Positions 27,073-35,245 of a stretch of DNA of 35,245 nt are shown here, in pieces. Origin of the DNA: a virus; the IMG/VR virus record IMGVR_UViG_3300037882_003236, positions 1 through 35,245 of that record; one strand, 5' to 3'. Position 1 is the stretch's first letter; the number at the start of each line of letters is the position of its first letter. The notes below the pieces were generated by a model. That model saw nothing but the letters and a program-made list of their open reading frames with translations, searched no databases and was not told the DNA's origin. The position numbers and the translations under genes are program-made.

Positions 27073-28579
27073 AACAAGAGCGTCCGTGAGTTATTCTATT
27101 CCCGCTCCCACAGGGGGATGGAATGCCAGAGATCCGCTCGATAACATGCCCGAAAATGATGCTATCAAGTTAATTAATATGTTCCCCGACACTCTTTCTG
27201 TCAAAGTCAGAAAGGGCTTCCGTTATCACTCATCAGGAATGGGCGGCCAAGTTCAGTCTGGCATAGAATATTCCAAGGCTGATGGCACAAAACAACTCAT
27301 TGTTTTCGCTAATAACAAAGTTTGGAATGCCAGCACCTTTCTAGGAACTGCTACTGATATTACAGGAGCAGCAACAATCACTACAAGCAAGTGGCAAGTT
27401 GTGAATGTTAGATCATCGGCGACTAATTACCTCATAATGGTAAATGGTTCAGACCAGCCGCTTAAATGGGACGGTACGACTTTAAGCTCGACCGCATTTA
27501 CGGGTGTCACTGATGATAATTTAATTGATATCAATTACTACAAAACCATACCCTATTTAGTAGAAAAAAACACGGCGTCCTTCTGGTATGGTGGTGTTGA
27601 TGCTATTTCGGGTGCTCTCACACAATTTGATTTAGGAAGTATCTTTACTCTTGGCGGTTCTCTCCTCTGGACAAGAACATGGTCTAAAGAATCAAGCGGC
27701 TCTTTGGAAGATATTTTTGTCGCTTGTTCCGCAAACGGCGAAGTACTTATTTATTCTGGCCTTAATGCAGGTGATGCCTCTTGGACACTTATCGGAAGAC
27801 ATTACATTCCTCGACCAATAGGAATCAGAAGTGTGGTGAATTTGGCAGGTGAGCCGCATATTCTCACAATTCAAGGTATTATTCCTCTATCTCAGCTCCT
27901 TCATAGAACAGATACACAAGCATTTGTTACAGATAAAATCAGACAAGCAATAACTGCTGCTGCATCAACATACAAATCAAATTTCGGTTGGCAAATGGTA
28001 CCTTATTATCAGGGGTATTCATTGTACGTTAATATCCCAGTCGCCGAAGGTGTAACATCAGAGCAATATGTCATGAATTTCCTTAATGGGTCATGGACTC
28101 GTTACACAGGAATGAACGCGTCATCCATTTTCACGTATAATGATAAACTATACTTCGGTGGAATGGATGGTTTTGTTTATGAGGCAGATGTCACCAATTC
28201 TGACCTTGGCGGTGCAATAGATTGGGAAATGAAACAATCTTTTAATTATTTCCAAGACCGCGCAAACCTAAAAAGATTTGTTTATGTAAAGCCAATTATT
28301 ACAACAAACAATAGCCTGACTTTCTCAACAGGGGTTGATGTTGATTTTAGTGATATCACCCTTACTGATTCAAGCATTTCGGTCGGAACGGCTGGAACTC
28401 CTTGGGGCTCTGCTTGGGGTTCTCCTTGGTCGTCTGAAAGCGACATGGTTGTACAGAACTGGTATAATATACTTGGTATCGGCAGAGCTGCAGCATTTAA
28501 ATTAAAAGGTAGTAGTCAAGAGATCTCTTTTGCATTACAAACTACAAATATACTCTATGAGCCAGGCGGGGTTTTATAA
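27065..28579 (+). CDS. Tail/packaged-DNA stabilisation protein, P22 gp10-like
   Basis: A 504-residue protein. The opening SIPAPTGGWNARDPLDNMPE, NDAIKLINMFPDTLSVKVRK is diagnostic of this family. The body is a set of beta-propeller-like blades (QLIVFANNKVWNASTFLGTA; IMVNGSDQPLKWDGTTLSST; FVACSANGEVLIYSGLNAGD; DKLYFGGMDGFVYEADVTNS). It docks to the gp4-like connector and closes the tail base to hold DNA. The length matches homologues. Its end carries a hairpin that may terminate or process transcripts. Confidence 0.85.
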   Translation: MPKTRASVSYSIPAPTGGWNARDPLDNMPENDAIKLINMFPDTLSVKVRKGFRYHSSGMGGQVQSGIEYSKADGTKQLIVFANNKVWNASTFLGTATDITGAATITTSKWQVVNVRSSATNYLIMVNGSDQPLKWDGTTLSSTAFTGVTDDNLIDINYYKTIPYLVEKNTASFWYGGVDAISGALTQFDLGSIFTLGGSLLWTRTWSKESSGSLEDIFVACSANGEVLIYSGLNAGDASWTLIGRHYIPRPIGIRSVVNLAGEPHILTIQGIIPLSQLLHRTDTQAFVTDKIRQAITAAASTYKSNFGWQMVPYYQGYSLYVNIPVAEGVTSEQYVMNFLNGSWTRYTGMNASSIFTYNDKLYFGGMDGFVYEADVTNSDLGGAIDWEMKQSFNYFQDRANLKRFVYVKPIITTNNSLTFSTGVDVDFSDITLTDSSISVGTAGTPWGSAWGSPWSSESDMVVQNWYNILGIGRAAAFKLKGSSQEISFALQTTNILYEPGGVL

Positions 28580-28581
28580 TC

Positions 28582-28603
28582 TCTAACAAGGACGTTAGAG
28601 AGA
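28582..28603 (+). terminator. Hairpin after the gp10-like gene (weak terminator or processing site)
   Basis: TCTCTAAC and GTTAGAGA pair around an AAGGAC loop directly after the stop codon. No T-run follows, so termination would be partial. It is more likely an mRNA processing or stability element. Confidence 0.4.
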
Positions 28604-28622
28604 TTAAATAAGGAAATTCAAT

Positions 28623-29954
28623 ATGCCAACGGTAGGGCAGACTATACGCTCGATTAAAAGACCAGGAGCTGGCTATGTACGCCAAAGTCCTGGTATTTAT
28701 AAATACGTCGGTACACCTGGTAAAACACCTACTGGCACGCCTATCACACCTGGCACGCCTCGACCGAAGGCTGTGCCTCCGCCTCCTCCTACTGTTCCTG
28801 ATTTTGGTGGGACGCCACAGCCTAGCCCATTTCAACCAAGACCTGGTCAAGAATTTAAACCATTTGATTTAGGCAATCCCTACGGCGCAATACAAGGGCA
28901 ACAGCAGGCAAATGAACAAAATGTTCTTGACCAATTTCGGGCAAATAGACCAACAACAACAGTCAATCCTTATGGACGACAAGACGTAGGATACGACCCC
29001 GCAACAGGTGCTTATCAAGTCAGACAAGACCTCGATCCTTTTGAACAAGAAAAGCTCCAACAAAATAGGGGTCGGGATATTTTTCTAGGTAGGTATGCTG
29101 GAGATAAATTACAAGAATTCCCAGGAACTCCCTTTAGCTTGTCTGGTCTTCCCGCTGGTTTGGATACCAGTCAATTGGAGGCGGCTCGTCAATCAGCTCA
29201 GGATTCTGTAACGAAGCGTTTTGAGCAAGTGAATGCCCCTGTTTTTCAGAAGCAGACTGAAGACCTGAATCAAAGGCTTTTATCTTCTGGTATTCCTCAA
29301 GGCTCTGAGCTTTGGAATAAAGAGCATGATCGCTTAGCGCGCCAACAACAAGACGCGCGAGACGCTGCAACAGCTCAAGGCGTTCAGCTTGGAGGCCAGG
29401 AGTTGCAGCGCTCTTTTGATATTGGTCAGCAAGGTAGACAATCAGCCTTGCAGGAACAGCTAACCGCGAGAGGTCTTCCATACGATGAACTCAGTAGAAT
29501 TTTGGGTTTACGTGGAGATGTAGTTAACCCTCAGTTTCAGGCTTTGTCAAATATCGATGTACCACAGAACAATATTTATCAAGGTACTTCTGGTTATCTT
29601 GGCGCTGCCTCCGATATTTACAGACAACAAGTACAAGGCAAGCAAGACTTAGCACGACAGTCTCTAGCAAATAGAGGCGGCGGCGCTTTATCACTTGCTG
29701 ACCAGATAGCCAGAGCACAGGCACTTCAGGATATAGAAACAAGAGGCCAAATTGACCTGAGAAACTTCGATTTTAGAAATAACCCTGCTTATCAAAGCCC
29801 GTCAACAGGTTCTCAAATTGGTAGCTTTTTGGGCGGTATAGGCGGTGCGTTTGGTGGTGCTTTTGCTCAGGGAGCTGGGCAAGGTTTAGCTAATAGTATT
29901 TTCAGTTCTGGCGCTCCTGCAGCACCCAATATTGTTGGAGCTAGTTTTATTTAA
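28623..29954 (+). CDS. Virion-associated ejection-type protein (443 aa)
   Basis: The first ~85 residues are Pro/Thr-rich (TPGKTPTGTPITPGTPRPKA, PPPPP) with an SPGIY motif shared with the protein at 23843. The centre, NPYGRQDVGYDPATGAYQVR, is a segment I associate with virion proteins of environmental podoviruses. A long Gln/Ala-rich helical part follows (QSAQDSVTKRFEQVNAPVFQ; QDARDAATAQGVQLGGQELQ). The C-terminus is a Gly-zipper segment (GSFLGGIGGAFGGAFAQGAG). Membrane-active Gly-rich ends and helical bodies fit a DNA-injection protein. Position after the gp10-like gene agrees with this. Confidence 0.55.
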   Translation: MPTVGQTIRSIKRPGAGYVRQSPGIYKYVGTPGKTPTGTPITPGTPRPKAVPPPPPTVPDFGGTPQPSPFQPRPGQEFKPFDLGNPYGAIQGQQQANEQNVLDQFRANRPTTTVNPYGRQDVGYDPATGAYQVRQDLDPFEQEKLQQNRGRDIFLGRYAGDKLQEFPGTPFSLSGLPAGLDTSQLEAARQSAQDSVTKRFEQVNAPVFQKQTEDLNQRLLSSGIPQGSELWNKEHDRLARQQQDARDAATAQGVQLGGQELQRSFDIGQQGRQSALQEQLTARGLPYDELSRILGLRGDVVNPQFQALSNIDVPQNNIYQGTSGYLGAASDIYRQQVQGKQDLARQSLANRGGGALSLADQIARAQALQDIETRGQIDLRNFDFRNNPAYQSPSTGSQIGSFLGGIGGAFGGAFAQGAGQGLANSIFSSGAPAAPNIVGASFI

Positions 29955-29970
29955 TTTTTAGGTATTAATT

Positions 29971-31056
29971 ATGCCATTTCCTAAATTCGACGAATCAGAA
30001 TATTCAGACCCCTATGCTTATCAGATTGCTCAACAGCAACGATTAGCAGATCTAGCAGATGACCCCTTTTATGCAGGTGGAACGGCTATATTGTCACAAC
30101 CTGCACCTAGAATAGGCGATAGAAAAGGGTCATTTTTAGGCTCTTTTCTTCCTGCTTTCACTCAACCGATAGTGGGAGGTTTTGCAAGGGGATTTGGTCA
30201 AGGTAGAGTTGATAATGCATATGATAATCCCTCAAGTGGTTATCTCGGACTACTTTCTCAAGCTCAAAGTGCATCTCCAGAAGAGTATCAAGATATTCTT
30301 AAAAGCAATCCAAAGTTTCAGAAAAAGTTTGGTGCAGAAACGGGCTTGTTTAGAAGCATTCGACAATCTCAGAAAGAAGAAACGCAAAAAGAAGATCAAC
30401 TGAATTTATTGAAAATAATTCCAGAACTCCAAAAGGCTGGAATTGATGCTAGCCCATTATTAAAGAAAGCGGGGCTAGAAAATCTTGCTATTACGGAATC
30501 GCCAGAAAAGAAAGCAAAAAGTTTCGAGGCTTCTAGTTCTTTGCGAAAAGAATTAACGAATAGTGATGCTTTTAAGAATTACACTACGACGAAAGGTATA
30601 CTTGATTCTCTTAATCGATCGGCTTCAGAAAATAGTCCTTCAGGAGATTTGGATTTCGTTTACGGTATTGCAAAAATCCTCGATCCTGGAAGCGTGGTTC
30701 GTGAGAGTGAGCAAAAAATCATTACTAGCGCTAGCTCTCCATTAAATCGTTTCAAAGGAGCATTAGAGGGCGTTCTTGGAGGGGCAAGAATGCCACCAGA
30801 AGTAAGAAAACAATTACTCACAGTTGCTAATTCAAGATTGCAAAGCTCAAAAGCTAGTTATGACCAATACGCAACAACACTTAAAGACGTAGGAGAAAGG
30901 CAAGGACTGGATTCTAGGGATTTTATAGTTGCTCCAATAGAGCAGCAGAAAGGTGGAGAAGCACCGCAAATAATACCTGTGACATTACCTAATGGCAGGA
31001 TTATTCAAGTACCTTCTAACGATCCACGTTTAAAAGCTTTAGGGATTGCCCAATAA
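29971..31056 (+). CDS. Ejection-type virion protein (361 aa)
   Basis: The protein begins MPFPKFDESEYSDPYAYQIA and has a Gly/Phe-rich patch (GSFLGSFLPAFTQPIVGGFA). A helical region (PEEYQDILKSNPKFQKKFGA; ETQKEDQLNLLKIIPELQKA) leads to GDLDFVYGIAKILDPGSVVR, ESEQKIITS, a stretch also known from other phage internal proteins that precede the transglycosylase. The C-terminus (LPNGRIIQVPSNDPRLKALG) is compact. It shares one base with the start of the next gene. A role in DNA ejection with its neighbours is inferred. Confidence 0.55.
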   Translation: MPFPKFDESEYSDPYAYQIAQQQRLADLADDPFYAGGTAILSQPAPRIGDRKGSFLGSFLPAFTQPIVGGFARGFGQGRVDNAYDNPSSGYLGLLSQAQSASPEEYQDILKSNPKFQKKFGAETGLFRSIRQSQKEETQKEDQLNLLKIIPELQKAGIDASPLLKKAGLENLAITESPEKKAKSFEASSSLRKELTNSDAFKNYTTTKGILDSLNRSASENSPSGDLDFVYGIAKILDPGSVVRESEQKIITSASSPLNRFKGALEGVLGGARMPPEVRKQLLTVANSRLQSSKASYDQYATTLKDVGERQGLDSRDFIVAPIEQQKGGEAPQIIPVTLPNGRIIQVPSNDPRLKALGIAQ

Positions 31057-33167
31057 TGCCAACGCCAGAGGACATATACGCCTCGCTAGAGCAAGATTAT
31101 GGCGGAGCACCACAACTACCACAATCCAATCCAAGTGATATCTATGCGTCATTAGAGGCCGATTATGGGCATCAAGAGCCTACTCTTTCTCCAAGTGTTC
31201 AAGAATCAATAGAGCCAACTTTATTTGAAACAACTACAGTTCCATCTATTTTAGGGGGTGCATTAAATATCGGAAATGCGCTTACTTTTGGTGGAGCAGA
31301 ACAAGCCGTTGCTTTAGGTTCAGCAGGAGCAAAAAAGCTTGGGCTACCAACTCCAGGATATGAGGAAGCTTTAGGAATTCAACGCGGTGCTGTGCAACAA
31401 TTTCGCGGCGAAAATCCAGTTGCGGGTTTTACAGGTCAGGCCGCGGGTGCATTAGCAAATCCAGTTATTCCTGGGATTCTAGGAGGGCTAAACGCAGCTA
31501 TTAAAGGTAATAAAGTTGGCGCTGCTGCGCTAGGTCTTGGCAGGACTGCTAATGTCGCAGCTCAAGGCGCAAAAGCTCCTGGTGTGTTGGCAGGATTTGG
31601 GAAAAATGTTGCGAATATTGGTGCATACGGCACAGCTGCAGGGTTTGGCGAAACTCCTGGTGATTTATCAGAAAGAATCGAAGGAGCAAAAGAAGGCGGT
31701 CTGACTGCCCTTAAATTCGGTGTTCCTTTAGCTGGCGCTGCTCCATTAGTTGGCAAAGCTGCAAAATACCTTGGTGGTAAAGCTGCAGACCAATTCGAAA
31801 GGGCTGGTTTTGGCCTAACAAAACCTCAGATTGAAAAATCCATTGAAGCAGCAAAGAGATTTGGCTTTGATGATGCAAGTGAAGCTCTCCTTTTTAAAGC
31901 AATTTCTAATTTCAGAACTGCAGGAGGAGGGAAACAGGGCTATGGTGCAGAAAAGCTTTCAAAGTCTCTCCAGGGTCAAATTAACGAACTAGAGACTTCT
32001 TTAAGTACGAGACTAAAAGAGGCTTCTGCAAAACAAACAGAACAAATAGTTCCCAATTTTACCAATACTCTGAAATTTGCAGAATCACGAGGTTCATCAG
32101 AAAGAGAGGCCGCTCTCAGAATAGCTAATGAAGAAATAAATAAATTCTTAGGAGATCCAAACAATAAAGGAAGGCTACTTGATTGGCAAAAGCAAAAGGT
32201 GCTTCTGGGTCAAACAATTAGCAATTCTTATAAAAAAGATACCACTCAAAACCCTCTTAGAACTCAGATACTACAAAAAATCAGGCAGGATTTACGAGAA
32301 ACCATAGAGGATAACTACGGGAAATTAATAGGTAATCCAAAGGGTGCTCAAGAAGTAAGAGAATTAAACAAAGCTTTAGGCGAGAAATACCTTCTTCAGC
32401 CCGTCATGACAAAGCTGCAAGCTGGAGAAGAGGCAACAACGCTTGGCAGACAAGCATTACAATTTACTAAAACAACGGGTGGAGTTGGTACTCAACTTTT
32501 GCTTGGTGCAGCGACTGGAAACCCCTTATTTGCCGCCTCTGCTATAGGAACAGCACTAGCAAACACAAAAAGAGGTAACTTAGCTCTTTCAGATTTATTG
32601 CGAGCAACTTCGCCAAAAATATCAAAAGCAAGTGCCGTAACTCCAGAAATTGCAGGACGACTTGCTTCTACATTTGGAGTGGATTCAGTGAAAGATAAAA
32701 GTCTAAAAGGCAAAGCACCTTCTACTCCTGTTATTGTATCAGCAACACCTAAGAAATTTGATGTAGATAAAGCCGTCAAGCAATATTCAGCGAAATATGA
32801 TTTGCCTGAGAAACTAGTCAGAGCACAGGTCAAAAAGGAATCCTCTGGCAAAGTTAATGCCTTATCGCCCAAAGGTGCATTTGGTTTGTTGCAGCTTATG
32901 CCAGCTACGGCAAAAGAGATGGCTGAAGAATTAGGAGAAACCTATGATAGGAATGACCCGGATCAAAACCTACGGCTTGGGACGGCGTATCTCTCAAAAC
33001 TCAAAAAACGATATAAATCATTACCACTGGCTCTTGCTGCTTATAATTGGGGTCTTGGTAATCTTGACAAAGCTATAGCAAGAGCAGGAACGAGAGATAT
33101 CGACAAAATAAAGCTTCCTGATGAGACAAGGGACTATGTCGATAAGTTAAGGACTTATTTAGTTTAG
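31056..33167 (+). CDS. Ejection protein with C-terminal SLT lytic transglycosylase domain (703 aa)
   Basis: The N-terminus contains two copies of a DIYASLE(Q/A)DYG unit (about residues 6-16 and 28-38), then a Gly/Ala-rich section with membrane-like stretches (GGALNIGNALTFGGAEQAVA; GFTGQAAGALANPVIPGILG). The middle is helical. Residues 584-703 are a complete SLT domain: the catalytic Glu at 595 (KKES), GLLQLMP at 610-616 and AAYNWG at 661-666. It cleaves peptidoglycan glycan strands, so the virion can open the cell wall during DNA entry. This is the only peptidoglycan-cleaving enzyme recognised in the window. Confidence 0.85.
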   Translation: MPTPEDIYASLEQDYGGAPQLPQSNPSDIYASLEADYGHQEPTLSPSVQESIEPTLFETTTVPSILGGALNIGNALTFGGAEQAVALGSAGAKKLGLPTPGYEEALGIQRGAVQQFRGENPVAGFTGQAAGALANPVIPGILGGLNAAIKGNKVGAAALGLGRTANVAAQGAKAPGVLAGFGKNVANIGAYGTAAGFGETPGDLSERIEGAKEGGLTALKFGVPLAGAAPLVGKAAKYLGGKAADQFERAGFGLTKPQIEKSIEAAKRFGFDDASEALLFKAISNFRTAGGGKQGYGAEKLSKSLQGQINELETSLSTRLKEASAKQTEQIVPNFTNTLKFAESRGSSEREAALRIANEEINKFLGDPNNKGRLLDWQKQKVLLGQTISNSYKKDTTQNPLRTQILQKIRQDLRETIEDNYGKLIGNPKGAQEVRELNKALGEKYLLQPVMTKLQAGEEATTLGRQALQFTKTTGGVGTQLLLGAATGNPLFAASAIGTALANTKRGNLALSDLLRATSPKISKASAVTPEIAGRLASTFGVDSVKDKSLKGKAPSTPVIVSATPKKFDVDKAVKQYSAKYDLPEKLVRAQVKKESSGKVNALSPKGAFGLLQLMPATAKEMAEELGETYDRNDPDQNLRLGTAYLSKLKKRYKSLPLALAAYNWGLGNLDKAIARAGTRDIDKIKLPDETRDYVDKLRTYLV

Positions 33168-33176
33168 AGGGGGATT

Positions 33177-33704
33177 ATGCCATACGCATCAGATGGGACA
33201 TTTACGAGGACAACAGGGGTTTATACGGGCTCAACTGCCTGGGCACAGGAAAGCGCAGCAGGAAACACCATTCTTGCATCAAAATTTGATACACATGATG
33301 CTGATATAGCATCAGGAATTGGTGATGCTATTGGCAAATGGACTTCATGGGCACCTACGTATTCAGCTGGCGGCTCAATGACTTTTACGAGTACGACAAC
33401 TGCTTGGGCGCTATATTTACGGACAGGTAGACGTGTCGAATGTTTAATTTATGTAACTGGGACGATTGGTGGAACTCCTGATATTTCTTTAAAATTTACT
33501 CTTCCAGTGAGTGCCAATGTCAGAAATAGCGTATATGTTGGTGATGGTAATGGAAGCTCGATCATTGGATCCAATTTTACTGGTGGCGCTCACTGTGGCT
33601 TAGATAGTGCCACGGTTGCTTCGGTTGGTTTATATGATAATTCCAATTGGACAACAGGAACAGGAAGGGGTTACAGAATTCACTTGGTTTACGAGGCTGC
33701 ATAA
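33177..33704 (+). CDS. Tail fibre/spike-like protein (175 aa)
   Basis: The N-terminal stretch YASDGTFTRTTGVYTGSTAW, NTILASKFDTHDADIASGIG is typical of short phage fibre or spike N-terminal regions. The rest is a compact beta-domain (YLRTGRRVECLIYVTGTIGG; PDISLKFTLPVSANVRNSVY; DSATVASVGLYDNSNWTTGT). It is short for a complete spike, so it may be a receptor-binding head or a fibre tip. AGGGGG lies a few bases before the start. It is the last structural gene before the lysis-type genes. Confidence 0.6.
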   Translation: MPYASDGTFTRTTGVYTGSTAWAQESAAGNTILASKFDTHDADIASGIGDAIGKWTSWAPTYSAGGSMTFTSTTTAWALYLRTGRRVECLIYVTGTIGGTPDISLKFTLPVSANVRNSVYVGDGNGSSIIGSNFTGGAHCGLDSATVASVGLYDNSNWTTGTGRGYRIHLVYEAA

Positions 33705-33808
33705 TGGATGAAGAAACAATGGAGTGGCGATACACTGTAGGGAGTCAGTATGAAAATGAAATATTTAATCATCAGTTTTTTACTTTTTGCTCAAAATCTA
33801 GGCTGTAA
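33704..33808 (+). CDS. Possible 34-residue peptide overlapping the lipoprotein gene
   Basis: ATG at 33704 overlaps the preceding TAA (TAATG). The frame MDEETMEWRYTVGSQYENEI ends in TAA at 33806 and overlaps the lipoprotein gene in another frame. Coupled reinitiation is plausible; otherwise support is weak. Confidence 0.3.
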   Translation: MDEETMEWRYTVGSQYENEIFNHQFFTFCSKSRL

Positions 33809-34004
33809 AACTGGGGATACCAGTATCAGCCAGAATCAAACTCAGGAAATCAATAATAACCAAAATCAATGTGTATTAGAGGAATTTCTAAATTGTCCAA
33901 AAGAAGAAGTGCGACAGTTTTGTCAATCTGATCCAGAAACTTTAGTGGGATTCAGAAGTCCAACATGCTTAGAATGTCCCGAAATGGTACAATGTCTTAC
34001 TTAA
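33750..34004 (+). CDS. Cysteine-rich lipoprotein (84 aa)
   Basis: GGGAG lies five bases before ATG 33750. MKMKYLIISFLLFAQNLGC is a short signal sequence ending in a lipobox-like NLGC, so Cys19 would be lipidated (signal peptidase II). The mature ~66 residues are polar with six further Cys (CVLEEFLNC, FCQ, TCLEC, QC), likely disulphide-bonded outside the cytoplasm. Phage lipoproteins near holins are often Rz1-type spanins or superinfection-exclusion proteins; the Cys content is unusual for Rz1, so its role is open. Confidence 0.55.
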   Translation: MKMKYLIISFLLFAQNLGCKTGDTSISQNQTQEINNNQNQCVLEEFLNCPKEEVRQFCQSDPETLVGFRSPTCLECPEMVQCLT

Positions 34005-34024
34005 TGCTCAAGGAGATTCAAGTT

Positions 34025-34273
34025 ATGGAAGAAACAAAACCAAGGATATTCAGTAAAACCTATCAAGGTATAGCAGGATTGGGAGCTTTAAGTTTCGATG
34101 AAGTTAGTGAACCAATTATTGATATACTCCAAGTGGTTGGATTGTCATCTCCAGCAAGTGCTATTGTTGTTGGTGTTTTGAAATTTGCATTTGCTATCTA
34201 TGCACTTTGGGGAAGAGAATCAGCGGGGGCTTTAAGTGGCATTTTTCAAACGTCCAAGGCTAAAAGTTCCTAA
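34025..34273 (+). CDS. Holin candidate (82 aa)
   Basis: AAGGAG nine bases before ATG 34025 defines the start; longer upstream frames lack a site. A polar N-terminal half (ETKPRIFSKTYQGIAGLGAL, DEVSEPIIDILQVVG) precedes one clear transmembrane segment (SAIVVGVLKFAFAIYALWGR, about residues 46-65), and the basic C-terminus ends KAKSS. The '...IYALWGR' end resembles phage holin or lysis-membrane proteins where 'A.YGR' closes the final helix. Location after the lipoprotein supports a lysis cassette. A separate endolysin gene was not found. Confidence 0.5.
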   Translation: MEETKPRIFSKTYQGIAGLGALSFDEVSEPIIDILQVVGLSSPASAIVVGVLKFAFAIYALWGRESAGALSGIFQTSKAKSS

Positions 34274-34634
34274 AGAAAGTAAGCATCTCAATAAATTCTG
34301 TTGGGTGCATAAACTTGAGCTTGTACTTTTCAGAAAAAAGCCAGATGACAAGCATAATTATTATCGATTTGACTCTCTGAAAGAGGGCAATCGGTTTATT
34401 GAATTAGTCCAGCTACAAAGACATGGTTTTATCTCACAATTGTCAAAACAAGTCTGTTACCCTCTCGTTGTTAATGAACAAATCATAGGAAAAATGCGCC
34501 TCGATTTTGTCTACAAAGATGAAACTACGGGGGAATATATAATTGAAGATGTAAAGGGCAAGGCAACGCCTTTGTGGTTGTGGAAAGCTAAGCATTTCGA
34601 GGCTCAGTTCGGCAAGAAAATAACTATTAGCTAG
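34236..34634 (+). CDS. DUF1064-like putative nuclease (132 aa)
   Basis: It starts with GTG at 34236 inside the end of the holin-like gene (GGGGG upstream). The sequence YRFDSLKEGNRFIELVQLQR, HGFI then MRLDFVYKDETTGEYIIEDV, KGKATPLWLWKAKHFEAQFG is a good match to DUF1064, a PD-(D/E)XK-type phage nuclease family. The Asp of RLDF and the D-V-K of EDVKG fit the active site. It may cut branched or single-stranded DNA in recombination or packaging. It ends at the first copy of a 21-bp repeat and overlaps the tail of the convergent minus-strand gene. Confidence 0.75.
   Translation: MAFFKRPRLKVPKESKHLNKFCWVHKLELVLFRKKPDDKHNYYRFDSLKEGNRFIELVQLQRHGFISQLSKQVCYPLVVNEQIIGKMRLDFVYKDETTGEYIIEDVKGKATPLWLWKAKHFEAQFGKKITIS
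34613..34633. repeat. 21-bp direct repeat, copy 1
   Basis: The 21 bases CAAGAAAATAACTATTAGC plus TA at the end of the DUF1064 gene are repeated exactly at 35097-35117. The two copies flank a pair of minus-strand genes. Confidence 0.85.
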
Positions 34635-34873
34635 AGAGGATTTTGATGCCTATTGCAAGGATGGCATTTGTTTTGATCATATTTTGTATAGTCCATTATG
34701 GCAAATAATATGTGGTTACAGGTCTGCGGCTGTTGGGTGTCCAGTATTGATAAATAATCAGTATGACAAGATTCGCAATGTTTAACTATCGGAAAAGTCG
34801 TTGTATACCATAGATTGCAAGTATGGCAACGATGGCGCTTTAAATTCCAATTTCTATATTTAAGATAATCCAT
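34631..34873 (-). CDS. Zinc-finger protein (80 aa)
   Basis: ATG at 34873 overlaps the stop of the upstream gene (TAATG). The protein has HRCHTCNLWYTTTFPIVKHC, ESC, with two CxxC pairs about 14 residues apart, a zinc ribbon. A further C-terminal CHPC may or may not contribute. The second half (QPQTCNHILFAIMDYTKYDQ) is unfamiliar. It runs convergently into the DUF1064 gene and overlaps it by four bases. The pair at 34631-35064 is bracketed by 21-bp direct repeats, which suggests acquisition as a cassette. Confidence 0.45.
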   Translation of the reverse strand: MDYLKYRNWNLKRHRCHTCNLWYTTTFPIVKHCESCHTDYLSILDTQQPQTCNHILFAIMDYTKYDQNKCHPCNRHQNPL

Positions 34874-35064
34874 TATTTCCAGCGTTCAGGAATTTCTATC
34901 TCACCCGTATCACGTAATTTAATCAATCTTTCTCTTTTTTCATCAATACGTCTCTGATCACCATCGAGCATTGCCAAACAAATAGTGATAGGGTCTTTCT
35001 CGAAAGATTCTAAGTCAAGTGGCATCCTTTCCATGATAAGGCTGCATTGGATAGCTAAATTCAT
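34873..35064 (-). CDS. Small phage protein (63 aa)
   Basis: The protein starts at ATG 35064 (MNLAIQCSLIMERMPLDLES) and contains DPITICLAMLDGDQRRIDEK and RERLIKLRDTGEIEIPERWK. Composition and helix pattern are those of a genuine small soluble protein; no family is recognised. Its stop overlaps the start of the zinc-finger gene, so the two are translationally coupled. Upstream are AT-rich DNA and the palindrome TTTCTTAAGAAA (35134-35145). Confidence 0.55.
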   Translation of the reverse strand: MNLAIQCSLIMERMPLDLESFEKDPITICLAMLDGDQRRIDEKRERLIKLRDTGEIEIPERWK

Positions 35065-35096
35065 AACTTAGATTTTTGAAACCGGTTTATATTTCT

Positions 35097-35117
35097 CAAG
35101 AAAATAACTATTAGCTA
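35097..35117. repeat. 21-bp direct repeat, copy 2
   Basis: An exact copy of 34613-34633, ending in the stop codon of the coiled-coil gene that crosses the map join. A perfect palindrome TTTCTTAAGAAA lies about 17 bases further at 35134-35145. Confidence 0.85.
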
Positions 35118-35245
35118 AAAGTCATTTATATATTTCTTAAGAAACCCAATCATAGAATCAAAGCGTCTTATTGATTCCTCATCATCTTTCATTGCTGTTG
35201 AAAGATGAGAAATTTCTTGACTCAAATCTTCATAAGTTGAGTTTA
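35115..35245 (-). CDS. 3' part of the join-spanning coiled-coil gene
   Basis: This is the same gene as at 1-163. The segment 35115-35146 is its true 3' end (GFLKKYINDF then TAG), and 35147-35245 is the redundant copy of 1-99. Read on the circle it is one intact 64-residue frame. Confidence 0.7.
   Translation of the reverse strand, partial: NSTYEDLSQEISHLSTAMKDDEESIRRFDSMIGFLKKYINDF
35147..35245. repeat. Terminal direct repeat (right copy)
   Basis: Identical to positions 1-99; it should be counted once in the genome. Confidence 0.95.

Overview
This window is an almost certainly complete, circularly assembled genome of a tailed bacteriophage (Caudoviricetes). The same 99 bases occur at positions 1-99 and 35147-35245, so the contig closes into a circle of 35,146 bp, and one small gene runs across the join. 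Strong AAGGAG-type ribosome binding sites, a lipoprotein signal, a SLT-type murein transglycosylase and a TadE-like pseudopilin suggest a Gram-negative host; the sequence does not identify it further. No integrase, repressor/CI pair, DNA polymerase, helicase, primase or tRNA was recognised. It is therefore probably a non-integrating phage that relies on host replication, helped by one RecT/Erf-like annealing protein.

Layout. From about 34.6 kb through the join to 7.13 kb almost everything is on the minus strand: small zinc-ribbon and coiled-coil proteins, a DUF1353/phospholipase-A2-like protein, a glycine-rich repeat protein, a family-92-type glycosyltransferase broken by an in-frame TAA, a TadE-like pseudopilin, then the large terminase, a probable small terminase, a zinc-binding protein and the annealing protein. 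From 7.17 to 7.94 kb three plus-strand genes (a phage regulatory-module protein, an excisionase-type HTH and a membrane protein) form a small regulatory cluster. From 8.0 to 9.67 kb are small minus-strand genes, including a heptapeptide-repeat protein. Positions 9.67-10.28 kb form a mostly non-coding control region with palindromes, a promoter, a G-quadruplex motif and a 29-residue membrane peptide.

From 10.28 to 34.63 kb all genes are on the plus strand and form the virion module. In order: a second glycine-rich repeat protein, portal, a membrane/coiled-coil protein, two glycosyltransferases (GT4-like and GT2-like), beta-rich and LamG-like surface proteins, small accessory proteins, scaffold, major capsid protein, a decoration-like protein, further structural proteins, proline-rich repeat proteins, a P22 gp4-like connector, a gp10-like tail stabilisation protein, three ejection-type proteins (the last ending in a lytic transglycosylase), a fibre-like protein, a cysteine-rich lipoprotein, a holin candidate and a DUF1064 nuclease. 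The gp4/gp10/ejection set indicates a podovirus-like short tail.

Most unusual points: two homologous hexanucleotide arrays in inverted orientation bracket the terminase/early segment, and that segment lies on the opposite strand from the portal; a phage-borne TadE-like pseudopilin with a prepilin-type cleavage motif; a glycosyltransferase gene intact except for one in-frame stop; a perfect 21-bp hairpin directly before the portal gene; and many short in-frame repeats in small genes.
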